64,000 nt of DNA from positions 39,325,848 through 39,389,847 of the forward strand of contig NC_079512.1 in NCBI RefSeq assembly GCF_000801105.2, given 5' to 3'. The notes under the pieces are model-generated. The model saw nothing but the letters and a program-made list of their open reading frames with translations, was not told the DNA's origin and did not search any database. Position 1 is the stretch's first letter. Every line of letters starts with the position of its first letter. Shown piece after piece: positions 1 through 10,032 of the stretch. The position numbers and the translations under genes are program-made. Source of the DNA: Raphanus sativus (Eukaryota; Streptophyta; Magnoliopsida; Brassicales; Brassicaceae).

Positions 1-1269
1 GTAATCGAAGATTTCTTGGGAGGCACGAGACTAACTCAAACTTTGACAAACGTTGTCATACCTTGCTTCGACATCAAGAAACTCCAACCGGTTATCTTCT
101 CTTCTTACCAGGTAATTAAACACCAATATCAATACATACGTAGTTGCATCACTTTTATTGATTCAATGTTTCAAATATAGGCGAAGAATCGTCGAGTTAC
201 TGACGCTAAGATATCAGATATATGCCTAAGCACATCAGCCGCACCAACTTATCTCCCGGCTCATCGATTCACTAATGAAGACAGTGAAGGAAACAAATAT
301 GAATATAACCTTATTGACGGTGGTATCGCTGCCAATAACCCGGTATAAAATATTAACTTAGATGAGATTCCAACGTAAAATCTTAATTATCAATCGGTCA
401 TCATGTTGTGTATTATATTTATTTATATGTTTTTTGTAGACGTTGTGTGCTATTGCGGAAGTGACAAAGCAGATAGTGAAGAAGAATCCAGCAATGGGAG
501 ACATGAGCCCATTGGATTACACGAGGGTTGTGGTGATATCGCTTGGGACAGGTTCGATAAGGAATGAAGAGAAGTATGATGCGATAATGGCGTCAAAATG
601 GGGACTGGTGAGTTGGATCTGTGCAGATGGTTCGAGTCCAATTATTGATTGTTACAATGAAGCCATTCAAGACATTGTTGATTACCAAAGCTGTGTCGTT
701 TTCCAAGCTCTTCATTCCGAGACCAATTATTTACGTATCGATGTGAGTCTCTTCCCTTTTGCGTGACCTTTCTTTCGATCTTGTTACAAAATTAGGATAA
801 TTTTAATAATCTATTTTAAAGAAAAAAAATTCCAAGGAAAATATTTAAATTACTAAAAAAAATCTCTGTACAAGGCAAAACATTCTGTAGCTATTAAAAA
901 CAACCTTTTCTATTACAGGACGATACGTTGAAGGGTGACATAGGATCAGTGGACATATCGACAGAAAAGAACATGGATGATCTTGTTCAAGTTGGTAGAG
1001 CTTTATTGAAGAAAAATGTATCTCGTGTCAATCTCGAAACTGGCCATTACGAACCCATCCCTGATCACGTTACCAACGAAGAAGCTCTCAAAAGGTTCAT
1101 TATTTCTTTTCTTTTAATATTTAAAAGAGAAACCAAGTTTACTACTTTATATAGTTACAATAGTTTTAACTTGTAAACCACTGCTAATTTAATTAATTAC
1201 AGGGTTGCAAAGATTCTGTCAGAAGAAAGGAAACTCAGAGAATCAAGATATCTTAAACTCAAGACCTGA
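1..1269 (+). CDS. Patatin-like phospholipase, C-terminal part (5' end outside window)
   Basis: Exons 1-111, 181-342, 440-742, 919-1094 and 1203-1269 splice with GT/AG borders into 272 residues ending at a TGA. The patatin D-G-G motif with the catalytic Asp lies at 316-324, in the context [11 protein letters not shown]. The nucleophile-elbow Ser (G-x-S-x-G) of the Ser-Asp dyad must lie upstream of the window. Family members are soluble acyl hydrolases of about 400 residues acting on membrane lipids. Introns fall at the positions usual for Arabidopsis PLP genes. MAP1D next door suggests the ortholog belongs to the PLP cluster at At4g37050-37070, but I cannot say which member. Family assignment is certain; the paralog is not. 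Confidence 0.88.
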
Positions 1270-1353
1270 TTTTATAGTTGTTACCCAGAAACAATCTATA
1301 AAACTCATTGTTTGTATCTGTTTGTGCGACTTACATAAATTCACTTTACTTTG

Positions 1354-1920
1354 GGGAAAATGATCATTTAAATCCTCAACTATTTGAAATCAGCAAGTTT
1401 AATCCCGAACTATCACTTGCATGATTTTATTCCTCAACTAATAGTTGATTTGGCAAATTAGTGACCGAAAAAGTCAACCGTAAAGTCATAAACGATTCTC
1501 GTTAGTTTTATATCAATTATCTCCGCCAATGAACTTGAAAACCTCGAAATCTCCAAATTTAAATCTTTAACTCACGTAAAGACGATTTTTCGTGACGAAA
1601 AAATGGTTTCCGGTGATATTTGTTTCCATGATTGCACCGGATTTTTTCTTTTTTTTTTCACCGGACATCGCTTTCCGTCAGCAGAAATCATTTTCACTCA
1701 AAATTAAAGATTTGAATTTAAAGATTTCGAGTTTTTCAAATTCAATGAAGGAGACAATTAATATAAAATTAACGAGAATCGTTTATGACTTCACAGTTGA
1801 CTTTTTCGGTCACTAATTTGCCAAATCAACTGTTAGTTGGAGAATAAAATCATGCAAGTTATAGTTCGGGATTAAACTTGCCAATTTCAAATAGTTGGGG
1901 ATTTAAATGCCTATTTTCCC
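1354..1920. mobile_element. Long-terminal-inverted-repeat MITE (Mutator-like fold-back element)
   Basis: The element begins GGGAAAAT and ends ATTTTCCC, and is flanked on both sides by the same 10-bp target duplication CTTTACTTTG (1344-1353 and 1921-1930). The left arm (from 1354) and the reverse complement of the right arm match closely for at least 200 bp and more weakly to the middle, so nearly all 567 bp can fold into one hairpin. A 9-10 bp duplication with long GGG-starting termini fits a non-autonomous MULE. There is no transposase ORF. It sits between the 3' ends of the patatin gene and MAP1D. Confidence 0.85.
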
Positions 1921-2043
1921 CTTTACTTTGTGAGCAAAAGAATATTTGAATATCAGAATATATGAATATGGTTTTCATACATACCAAGTTGGCTTTTTGC
2001 GTTACATTCCAATAAAAGATCAATTTGAGAATCAATTTTTTTC

Positions 2044-3636
2044 TTAACAGACGGTTAGAATCTCAGCTCCATCTTTGGTAATAAGAATGGTATGCTCGAA
2101 TTGCGCAGAGAGGCTAGCATCTTCTGTTACCACGGTCCAATTATCATCCCACATAACCGGTTTTCTGCTTCCTATGGTAAGCATTGGTTCAATAGTGAAG
2201 GTTTGATTCAAGACCATACGTCCAGCTTCATTGTTCCCTGTGGAATAAAATGTGAGTTCAAAAGTTTCAAAACTATGCTAATGGTGGTCACAGAGCAATT
2301 CAACAACAAGAACAAAACTTACGAAAGTGAAGAACAACAGGATCAGCATGGAAGACACGTCCAATACCGTGGCCTACAAATTCTCTAACCACTCCATACT
2401 TATGCTTATCTGCATGCTCACTTCATAAACATTTTGATTTTTTTCAATATGTAGTAGATGAATAAAAAAATTCTAATAATTGCTTAAAGAAATAAAAAAA
2501 TCTCTTACTGAATGATTTTGCCAATTTTCTTGTACTCAACACCAGGACCACATATCGATATGGCTTTGTCAAGAGACTCTTTAGTCACCTGAACAAGCTT
2601 TTTAGCTTTCTCGTCGACATCACCACAGAAGAAAGTAGCTGAAGTATCACCGTGATAGCCCTGTAGATAGAGAGAGAGAGTAGACACCAACGTCATAAGT
2701 AATGGAACTTGACTTGGTGAAAAGAAGAAGAAGAGAGCTTTACGTTCAAATAAACAGTGACATCAATGTTGATTATATCTCCATCCTCAAGCGGTCGTGA
2801 ATCAGGGATGCCATGGCAAATGCACTCATTCACAGACGTGCAAACACTTTTAGGGAAACCTCCGTAGCCAAGAGGCGAAGGATAAGCTCCGTTCTCTATA
2901 ATCATGTTGTGAACCGCTTCATCAATCTCATCTGTCGTCACACCCGGCTGCCAAAACAGAACAACAGCGTATATATAACACAACTTCAAAGCAATGAACT
3001 TTGGTCCTCCCATCCCACACTAACCTTAACCAAAGTCCCAGCGTATTCACGAACTCTAGCTGCGAGCCTCCCAGAAGCTCTCATCCTCGCTATACCTTCC
3101 TTGTCGTGAATCTCAAGCCCACTTGAGATTCCGGGGACTTTAAAAGACTCAACGTAAGGAGGTTTGGTTATATGGGCAGGGACAGGGCGACGTGGAGACA
3201 CGTTTCCTGGTTTCAGACGTTTTCTCTTCCCATCAACAACTTCATCTACGTTTCTATAGACAAGGCAGCAGCAACAAAGAAAGTTAACAAAACAGAGTCC
3301 AATGCTAAAACAGAGTATACAAACAGAGTACCTTGTATTAAACAGAAGATTGGTTAATCCCGAAAAGGTCCTTGATAATTGCATCGAAACATGCCTTCTT
3401 CCTGTATAAATTAGCAATATGGGAACTCTAAAGTTTTAATCTTTTTTTGCTAATAAAAAAAAACTCTGCTCAGCTAACGAACTAGAAGTAGAAGAACTGA
3501 AGAAGTATGAAGAGAGAGAGAGAGGACCTGAATGGAAGCGGAAGAGATGGGGAAGAGGCTGCGTTGATCGAATAGAGTTGTTGTTTCCGAGAAAGGAAGA
3601 GATGATTCTTGGTTGCAGAGATTTCGCGGTCGCCAT
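2044..3636 (-). CDS. MAP1D: Methionine aminopeptidase 1D, organellar
   Basis: Seven exons (3528-3636, 3332-3401, 3025-3253, 2744-2947, 2509-2660, 2323-2420, 2044-2237) give 351 residues, against about 350 in Arabidopsis. It is a type I methionine aminopeptidase that removes initiator Met. The M24 metal ligands are all visible: Asp198 (NIDVTV), Asp209 (HGDTS), His272 (GHGIG), Glu304 (TIEPM) and Glu335 (FEHT). The Ser/Arg-rich N terminus of about 60 residues, before the catalytic core, fits a plastid/mitochondrial transit peptide, as known for MAP1D. The start ATG at 3636 is the first in the transit-peptide frame. Exon 6 uses the acceptor AG at 2421-2422. No disruption is seen. Confidence 0.93.
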
Positions 3637-4641
3637 TTTGTAAACTTCACGGCGGCTAGCTTTTGTTTACCCGGTTCGCCGTAGCCACTTACTTTCTTTT
3701 TTATTTGATTTTTAATTATGACTAGAAGAAGAAAATAATAATGGGCTTTTAATGGGCTTAGCTATCTCACCCAAGATGGGTGCTACATTACGCGCTGTTA
3801 TGTTTCTGAACCCTCCCCCTATGCAAGATCATTGGTTTGACTAGTATTGGAAAAGACATGGTGAAATGAGTAAATAGCTCAAACTTTCTTATTAGCTCTA
3901 GTGCAAGAAAGTTTCATAACTAAAATAGAGAGCCTATTTTATTCAGCAAATATAGTCAAAATTCCTTATACAACACCAAAATACTTGACTAAGGTCTAAA
4001 CACTTTACAACCATATCAAAAACAACAATCTCTTGTATGAATACTACCATGTAAGATATCTTTTATGTGAATTGGTCATAAACTAGGCAATACATATAGA
4101 ATGTTAGGAGATATAATTCGCACATTTAAACTCTATTGAATCAAAGAACATTCATATTAGAAAAGTGTATGCAACTCCAGCCCAACCATGTTTTTCTACT
4201 AAAGATTCAAATTAGTACAAAAGTAATATGATCAAGTTATAACCCTTTTCAATAAAAAAACCTAAATATATACACAAGACCCAGACTTCATTCCAAACTC
4301 AAATTTTTCTTGTTCTCATTCTTTTTCTACCAAAAAAGTGGTAAAAACATTTTCATTGTTAGATGCATAAGATTCCTTTAAGCACCGAATACATTTCCTA
4401 TATTGTTTTTGAGTTTATACAAACAGGTCATATGATATGATGATGTGATTAATATTATATACATAGATATGGCGCAGAGGCATAAAACAAATATGAGACA
4501 TTTGACATGTTCTCAATAATGGATGTAATTACATCATTACATTTTTATTCTCAAAACACACTTCAAACTGCTTTATTTACGACAAATCAGTTTTTTATAT
4601 AATCGCAGTGAGTAACTTAGTATATTCAACAAGCAATACTA
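3637..4641. other. Intergenic: MAP1D promoter and CEN2 3' flank
   Basis: About 1 kb between two minus-strand genes. The part nearest 3637 is the MAP1D upstream region and contains several GGGCTT/GGGCTTA-type motifs near 3740-3760. The rest is AT-rich with no ORF, tRNA or repeat that I recognise. Confidence 0.6.
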
Positions 4642-5750
4642 TTAGTAGCCGTAAGAAGTTCTCCTCATCATCTTCATGAACTCCTCCAAACTAACTTCTC
4701 CATCTTCTGTGTTGGTTAAGACAGAGACAAATTGGTGTTTAAGTTGGTTCCATTGAATCACAACAACAAAAATTAAAACGTTACGTGATTAGAGAACATA
4801 TGTTTTCACTTACTATCACGATCAGCTTCTTCAATCATTTCTTCTATCTCATTATCTGTGAAATTTTCTCCTAGCTCCTTCGCAATCTGCTTTATATCGT
4901 GAGGTGAAATCTTTCCCTAAAATATTCAACAATTTGACAAGTCAAACACCGTGACATTACTCCAAACAGAAAAAATAAACCACTTGGAAAAAGATATAGG
5001 TTTGGATTATAACATTGTTGTCGTGATCAATGATCTTAAATGCTTTAGACAATTCATCTGTAGAGTCTCGTTCTCCGAATTTAGTTGTCATCATATGCAC
5101 AAACTCTTCGAAATCTATTGTTCCACTATTATTTTTATCCACCTCTGCCATCAGTTCGTTTATTTGCTACACACATTAACAACAAAAAAAATATACAAAA
5201 TAAGTGAAATATTATCATATATATAGAAAGAGGGAAAACTATAGTTTTCATAGAAAACCAACCTCATTAGTCATCTCAAACCCCAGAGACCTGTAAGCAG
5301 ATGATGATAATCTTCTTAGTGCTAACTACAACTCGAAGAAGTAGGAAAGGGAAGAAAATTGCCACTAACCTCATAGCAACGTTGAGCTCGCGAGCATCGA
5401 TGCTACCTACATATGAAATGATGATGGACTTACTAAATCGTGTACTTCTGATATAGAACTGTGCTAACCAGATATAAGGTTTAATAATAGTTACCTGAAC
5501 CGTCTATGTCGAAGAGATCAAAGATTTCTCTAATCTCTCTTCTCTTTTGATTGGTCAATCCATAAGTCTTCCCTTTAGGTTTCAGACCTCTTCTGAACTG
5601 TACTGCTCCGGACATAAAACTAGCCTGCCGGGAAAGAGAAAAACATAACCGGTGAACAGAGTAAGCAGAAGAATCTAAACTGTTTCTGTATTTGAAAAAG
5701 ATCAAGACCTAAGGAACAATCAAGAAAACCAAAAACAAAACACTAACCAT
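4642..5750 (-). CDS. CEN2: Centrin 2 (EF-hand calcium-binding protein)
   Basis: Seven exons: 5748-5750, 5495-5624, 5370-5406, 5263-5290, 5014-5166, 4814-4916 and 4642-4706; 172 residues. Exon 1 contributes only the ATG codon, and splicing gives an N terminus [10 protein letters not shown]. An internal ATG at 5615 would give a 168-residue form. Four EF-hand loops start at residues 40, 76, 113 and 149; the third ends in Asp rather than Glu at loop position 12. Centrins act at microtubule-organising sites, and Arabidopsis CEN2 also binds the nucleotide-excision-repair protein RAD4/XPC. Exons of 28 and 37 bp are unusually small but needed for the frame. Confidence 0.92.
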
Positions 5751-6242
5751 TTCTTGTGTGGTTGACGAATAGGATGATATGATCAGACAGATAGATTTGA
5801 ATCGATGAAATGTTTATAATTTGGTCTTCGATGAGATAATGATGACCAGAGATGACTAGACTTCTTGTCTGATTATGAACTCTTTTGAAAGCGATTAGCA
5901 TCAAGACTTTAAATTGTGCACGTTTTTGTTAAATAACTGATATATTGGCGCTAAAAACAAAACCTTCGTTGATGTGTATATGTCTCTTCGAATCAGATAC
6001 TCAAAACAAATATTTGACAAGTAAACGTATTTTATAACATTATCTAGAGACTAGAGGACACAGCGATTGTGTAAACTCAGCGATTGTAAACATCAATGGA
6101 GTAAACGTTTTCACAAGCTGCGTTATGTGGAGACTGTTGTACGAACGCTATTTACTTCTAAGGTTTTATAAAGATATTGTTGAAGTTGTATATTATTAGT
6201 ACAATGACGATAATTAGCTAAGTCTTTAACTGATATAATAAT
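5751..6242. other. Intergenic: CEN2 promoter and ACD2 3' flank
   Basis: About 490 bp upstream of the CEN2 start and downstream of the ACD2 stop. It is AT-rich and presumably holds the CEN2 promoter and leader. I see no further gene or repeat. Confidence 0.5.
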
Positions 6243-7485
6243 CTAGAGAACCCCGAAAGCTTCTTTGATAGCGTGTATAACACGCGAAGAAACTTCTTCT
6301 CCAAACATTCTCGGAAACTGTAAATCCAAATCTTCCTCTATGCTCTTCCTTCTGAAGCTTTTATCTCTTCTTTCCAACTCCAACTTCTCTTCTTCTCCCA
6401 ACACTCTCTTCTCTCCCTCTTCCTCCTTCGCGCAACGCGACAGCCAAACCTCAAGGACTTGCTTAGCAGCTGGACTCACATGCTCCCTCAAAATCTCCTC
6501 CAGCCTCTCCCCTTCCTCCGCGTCGATTTTAAGCATGGAAGCAGTTGGAGAGAAAGCAGAGCGGACAAAGAGAGAAGGCGAGACGTAGGGTTTGATCTCG
6601 GGAAGCTTGAGGAGTGACTGGCGATGAGTATCGAGAGCGGTGTCTTGGTAATATGTCTCGAGATAGCCAGGGTGACGAACAAGGTCTTTGCGATGAGGGA
6701 GGTCGAGGATGAGAACGAGCGACGTGGGACTGCTCTGTATGAGTTCGACCACAAAGTTTGGAGCTTCTGTTGAGGTGTTTAGGAATGCAGAGATGCTTGT
6801 TATGTTGAGTGACACTCCTGTCGGAATCTTGACGTGTATCCAACTTCCTATAACAAAATCAATCTACAAAAAAAAAGAAAAAAACAGAGCAATAAAAAAA
6901 AAGACATTATTTATCAAAAAGAATAAAAAAAGACATTATTACATGTTTCAGTTCATTACAGAACTGAAATGTGGTTCTACCTGAATCATACAACTGAAAC
7001 TATAAAACCAACATGCAGAACACATTAAGATTCGGTTCAAAGACATGCAATCTCCTTATAACCTAATCATGATTAACATCCAAATCTCAAACCCTAAAAA
7101 ACAGAGGAACCACCTATGCTAGTAAAATGCGTACCGGAGAAGATTTCTCGCCGGATCTGATGTGAAGAGACGCTTCGGCGGAACCGTTAGGGTTCTTGAA
7201 GTTCCGTACATCCGGAGGGAGGGTACAGGGAAGGAGTTGCGAGTGGAGGCGATCCTCCAACGTCGACATGAGATCAGCCATTAGAGCCCTGCGCGTGGGC
7301 GAGACGTATGGAAACTCCATGAATTTCTGACGGAGAAGATCGTTTTGATGATCATCCATGGACTGGAATTGAGCTCGGACAGTGAGTGTCTTTGAGAATC
7401 GCGACGGTTTTGATCGTATCGAAGTTAACGGCGAGAGAAAAGGCGGAGACGAAGAGTAGAGAGTGTTGCATAACATCATCGGCAT
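6243..7485 (-). CDS. ACD2: Red chlorophyll catabolite reductase (accelerated cell death 2)
   Basis: Two exons, 7135-7485 (117 codons) and 6243-6863 (207 codons with stop), join in phase 0 to give 323 residues; Arabidopsis ACD2 has 319. The enzyme reduces red chlorophyll catabolite to a fluorescent product in chlorophyll breakdown, using ferredoxin, in plastids and also mitochondria. The first 40 or so residues are Ser/Arg-rich with few acids, as expected for a transit peptide. The body contains the family block IDFVIGSWIHVKIPTGVSLN at the start of exon 2 and the ETYYQDTALD region. The frame is intact, and its place between CEN2 and HSFB1 matches Arabidopsis order. Confidence 0.93.
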
Positions 7486-8779
7486 CTTTTCTTTATATGT
7501 GGCTGTGAGTAGTTTCGAGAATTTCTTCTTTATATTACACGCTTATTTTAGAATTATTTATGAAAAATGTTTTTTTGTCATCTACGAAAACTAATCACAT
7601 ATTGATAGAGTGTATTAGTATACATGTTATACATTTTTTAAAGATACAAAAAAATTAATCTAATAATTAATGAACATAAAATTAGTATATTTGTGTTTAT
7701 TACTAAAGTAATCCGTTTATTTGTGTTTATTACTTTATTTTTATTCTAAAGTAGAATAGAATTTAAACCAAACCACATTTTATTACAAAGTTACTTTATT
7801 TTGAAAGAAAACATAGAATTTCATATATGAGATGCTGTAAATACACTAGACCGGACTTGTTTGATTATGCATGCGTGAATTACATAAAGGTAAACATAGA
7901 AGATACCATATTATTACATTTAAGATATTTTCTAATGCCATTTGAGAGTTAGTGTTTGGTAGTGATTTCTAGTAAATGACGTAGAGACTCTTGGCGAGAC
8001 TGAAGCGCGACTTAATTGGGCACTAACGAATATACTTTTCATATATTCCGTCTGGAAAACGTTTATTATGTAAGAAAATTGGTGAAGGGACAAGATTTTA
8101 GAATATATATATTCTTACAGAATTTTAGTTTACTATAAACTGGTTGTTGTAGAGCTGGTTGACATATTTTTCTCAGCATCAACTAATTTTTATATAATCT
8201 CATAGCATTTTCTTGTTGGAATTTGAACGTCATGTGTTATGTAAGAGTTTGGTATTTCTCCAATTTACATTTTCTCCGATACAGTCTAGTGTCTTTGTTG
8301 TCGACTTTTCTAACAATTTTTATGAGAATACTCCACGGGTTACGTAAAAACACGGAAACTACCTACTAATTGCAAGAGAAGTAGTCAAGTTCTATTCACC
8401 GAGAGAAAATAAATAAATAAATGTTTTCTTTGTCAAATCCTTTTCCTCTTTGAAGTTTCAACTTTCAGCATGACATTGGACCAAATCTTTTTTTTTGTGC
8501 AACTCATTGGACCAAATCTAGGCCATGGTTTTACATTAGCTATGAGTTTTAATAGAGAAAGAAAAATACACACACAATACTAAAATCCGAAACGTCCGTC
8601 TTATTTTTTTCAACCGTATATAATACATGAAAATCCATTTGTAACATAAAAATAAAAATCTTCCTTACGGAAAATTATAAAATCATTAAGACTTTAGCTT
8701 TCTTTTTCTATTTCAACGTCAATGACGTGTCACACGCTTGTTTGAACAGTCTCTTACAAGTCATCCTTTTTTGTTTTGT
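7486..8779. other. Intergenic: ACD2 promoter and HSFB1 3' flank
   Basis: About 1.3 kb, AT-rich, with no ORF above 60 codons and no recognisable RNA gene or transposon termini. The 7490-8000 part is upstream of ACD2 and probably holds its promoter. Confidence 0.5.
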
Positions 8780-9770
8780 TTAGTTGCAGACTTTGCTGCT
8801 CTTCCACAACGGCGCGTGAAAGTCCACGTTCTTTATCTCCGTCATACGGGACCCACCCACCACGAAATTCTTCTCATCCCGGCCCCTCTTCTTTCTCTCT
8901 CCTTTCACCCACACCCCGAACAGTTTCAACCCTTCACCTACCACCCCCTTCTCCTCCTCCACGCCGTCTCCGCCGCAACCTTCCTCCACCGTCGTTCTGG
9001 ACCTCCCTCCTTTGATCATCTCATCGATCTGCTCCGGTCCCACTTTCATCTGCTCGGTCAAGAACGCTACGAGCTCGTCGCGCTGCCTCTTCGCCGCCGC
9101 GAGCTCCGAGCTCAGACTGCTGTTCTCTCGTTTCAGCTTCTCGTTCTCTCCGGACAGATCGGCCACCATGTTCTCCACCGACCCCGGGTGCTTCGACCCC
9201 GGCGACGACGTTGAGCTAGACCCGTGATCGTCTCCCGCCGAGTTCGACTCCGACGGCGAGCCAACGACTGCGCATTTCCCCGCCGCGGCGATCACCGATT
9301 TCCGCCGGCGTATCTCCGACAGGAGCTCCTCCTGTCCTCTCCGGAAGTTGTCGTTGGCGAACTCCCACTTGTCCGGTACAGTTTTCCGGAAACCCTACAG
9401 TTAAAAGACAAAAACATGTGATCAGCTTCTAGAAGCTTTTTTAATTATCCACCAACTACCAATGAATGATTCATTTTAACCAAAATGATTTAATTGAAAC
9501 ACAACAAATGAAAATGACTTTTGAATCGTAATATTGTTTTGTGTGACTCACGTAAGTGTTGAGCTGACGGATGAAGCTCGAGAAGTTGTTATGTTTGAAG
9601 TACTGAGGGAGTAGATCTTTAGCGAACTCAGCTGTTTTCCATACGACGAAAGCTGTCCCATCTTCGTTCCATGAAACGACGTCGTCTGTGATCTGATCAT
9701 CCACTAGCTGGTACGTTTTGCTTAAAAATGGCGCCGGAACAGTTCTATGCGCCGCCATCACCGTCGTCAT
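8780..9770 (-). CDS. HSFB1: Heat shock factor B1 (TBF1), class B repressor-type HSF
   Basis: Two exons, 9552-9770 and 8780-9394, give 277 residues (284 in Arabidopsis). The HSF DNA-binding domain starts near residue 14 (PAPFLSKTY) and is split by the usual intron after the recognition-helix region ([11 protein letters not shown]). A heptad-repeat oligomerisation region follows (about 145-190). The class B repression tetrapeptide LFGV lies at 231-234, followed by a basic cluster ERKKRGR that could be the nuclear signal. In Arabidopsis this gene (HSFB1, also TBF1) attenuates heat-shock transcription and drives the growth-to-defence switch. Its translation is controlled by two upstream ORFs, and both are present here (9877-10032). 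Confidence 0.95.
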
Positions 9771-9876
9771 CTTCGACGAATTTTTTTAATAAAAACTAAA
9801 GAAAACAATAAAAAGATGGACTAAATATAATCTAGACAGAAAGAGAAAGAGAAAAATGAAAAATGGGAGGAAAGAT

Positions 9877-9987
9877 TCAGCAACTAAAGAGCAAGAGAGC
9901 AGTGAGAAATTCCCAGTCCCAGCAATAGAAGCCTGAGAGGAAGACACGAGAACGGAGGAGATCAGAGTTTCGTTTGGTTTCTTCCAT
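9877..9987 (-). CDS. Upstream ORF2 of HSFB1/TBF1 (conserved regulatory peptide)
   Basis: A 36-codon ORF in the HSFB1 leader, 106 bp upstream of the main ATG. It starts MEETKRNSD and ends in FLTALLLFSC, which as I recall is essentially the same as the Arabidopsis TBF1 uORF2 peptide. It is rich in aromatic residues (five Phe, plus Trp and Tyr). In Arabidopsis the uORFs hold back main-ORF translation and are relieved by pathogen signals. Peptide-level conservation between genera points to selection on the peptide itself. Confidence 0.88.
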   Translation of the reverse strand: MEETKRNSDLLRSRVFLSGFYCWDWEFLTALLLFSC

Positions 9988-10032
9988 CTAACGGATTATC
10001 TGATGGAGGAGGAAGTTGGAGACTACGACCAT
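9988..10032 (-). CDS. Upstream ORF1 of HSFB1/TBF1
   Basis: A 14-codon ORF starting MVVV, directly before uORF2: its stop TAG (9988-9990) is followed immediately by the uORF2 ATG (9985-9987). This stop-start arrangement fits a reinitiation-type control. The Arabidopsis leader also has a uORF1 starting MVVV and ending near HHQI; here it has HQI. Confidence 0.8.
   Translation of the reverse strand: MVVVSNFLLHQIIR

Noticed and set aside
1592..1816. ORF inside the fold-back MITE
   Set aside because: It lies in inverted-repeat sequence, with no transposase motif and a poly-Phe tract from a T run.
8738..9214. Long plus-strand ORF opposite HSFB1 exon 2
   Set aside because: It is the complement of a GC-rich, well-supported HSF exon; His/Pro/Leu-rich composition with no family resemblance.
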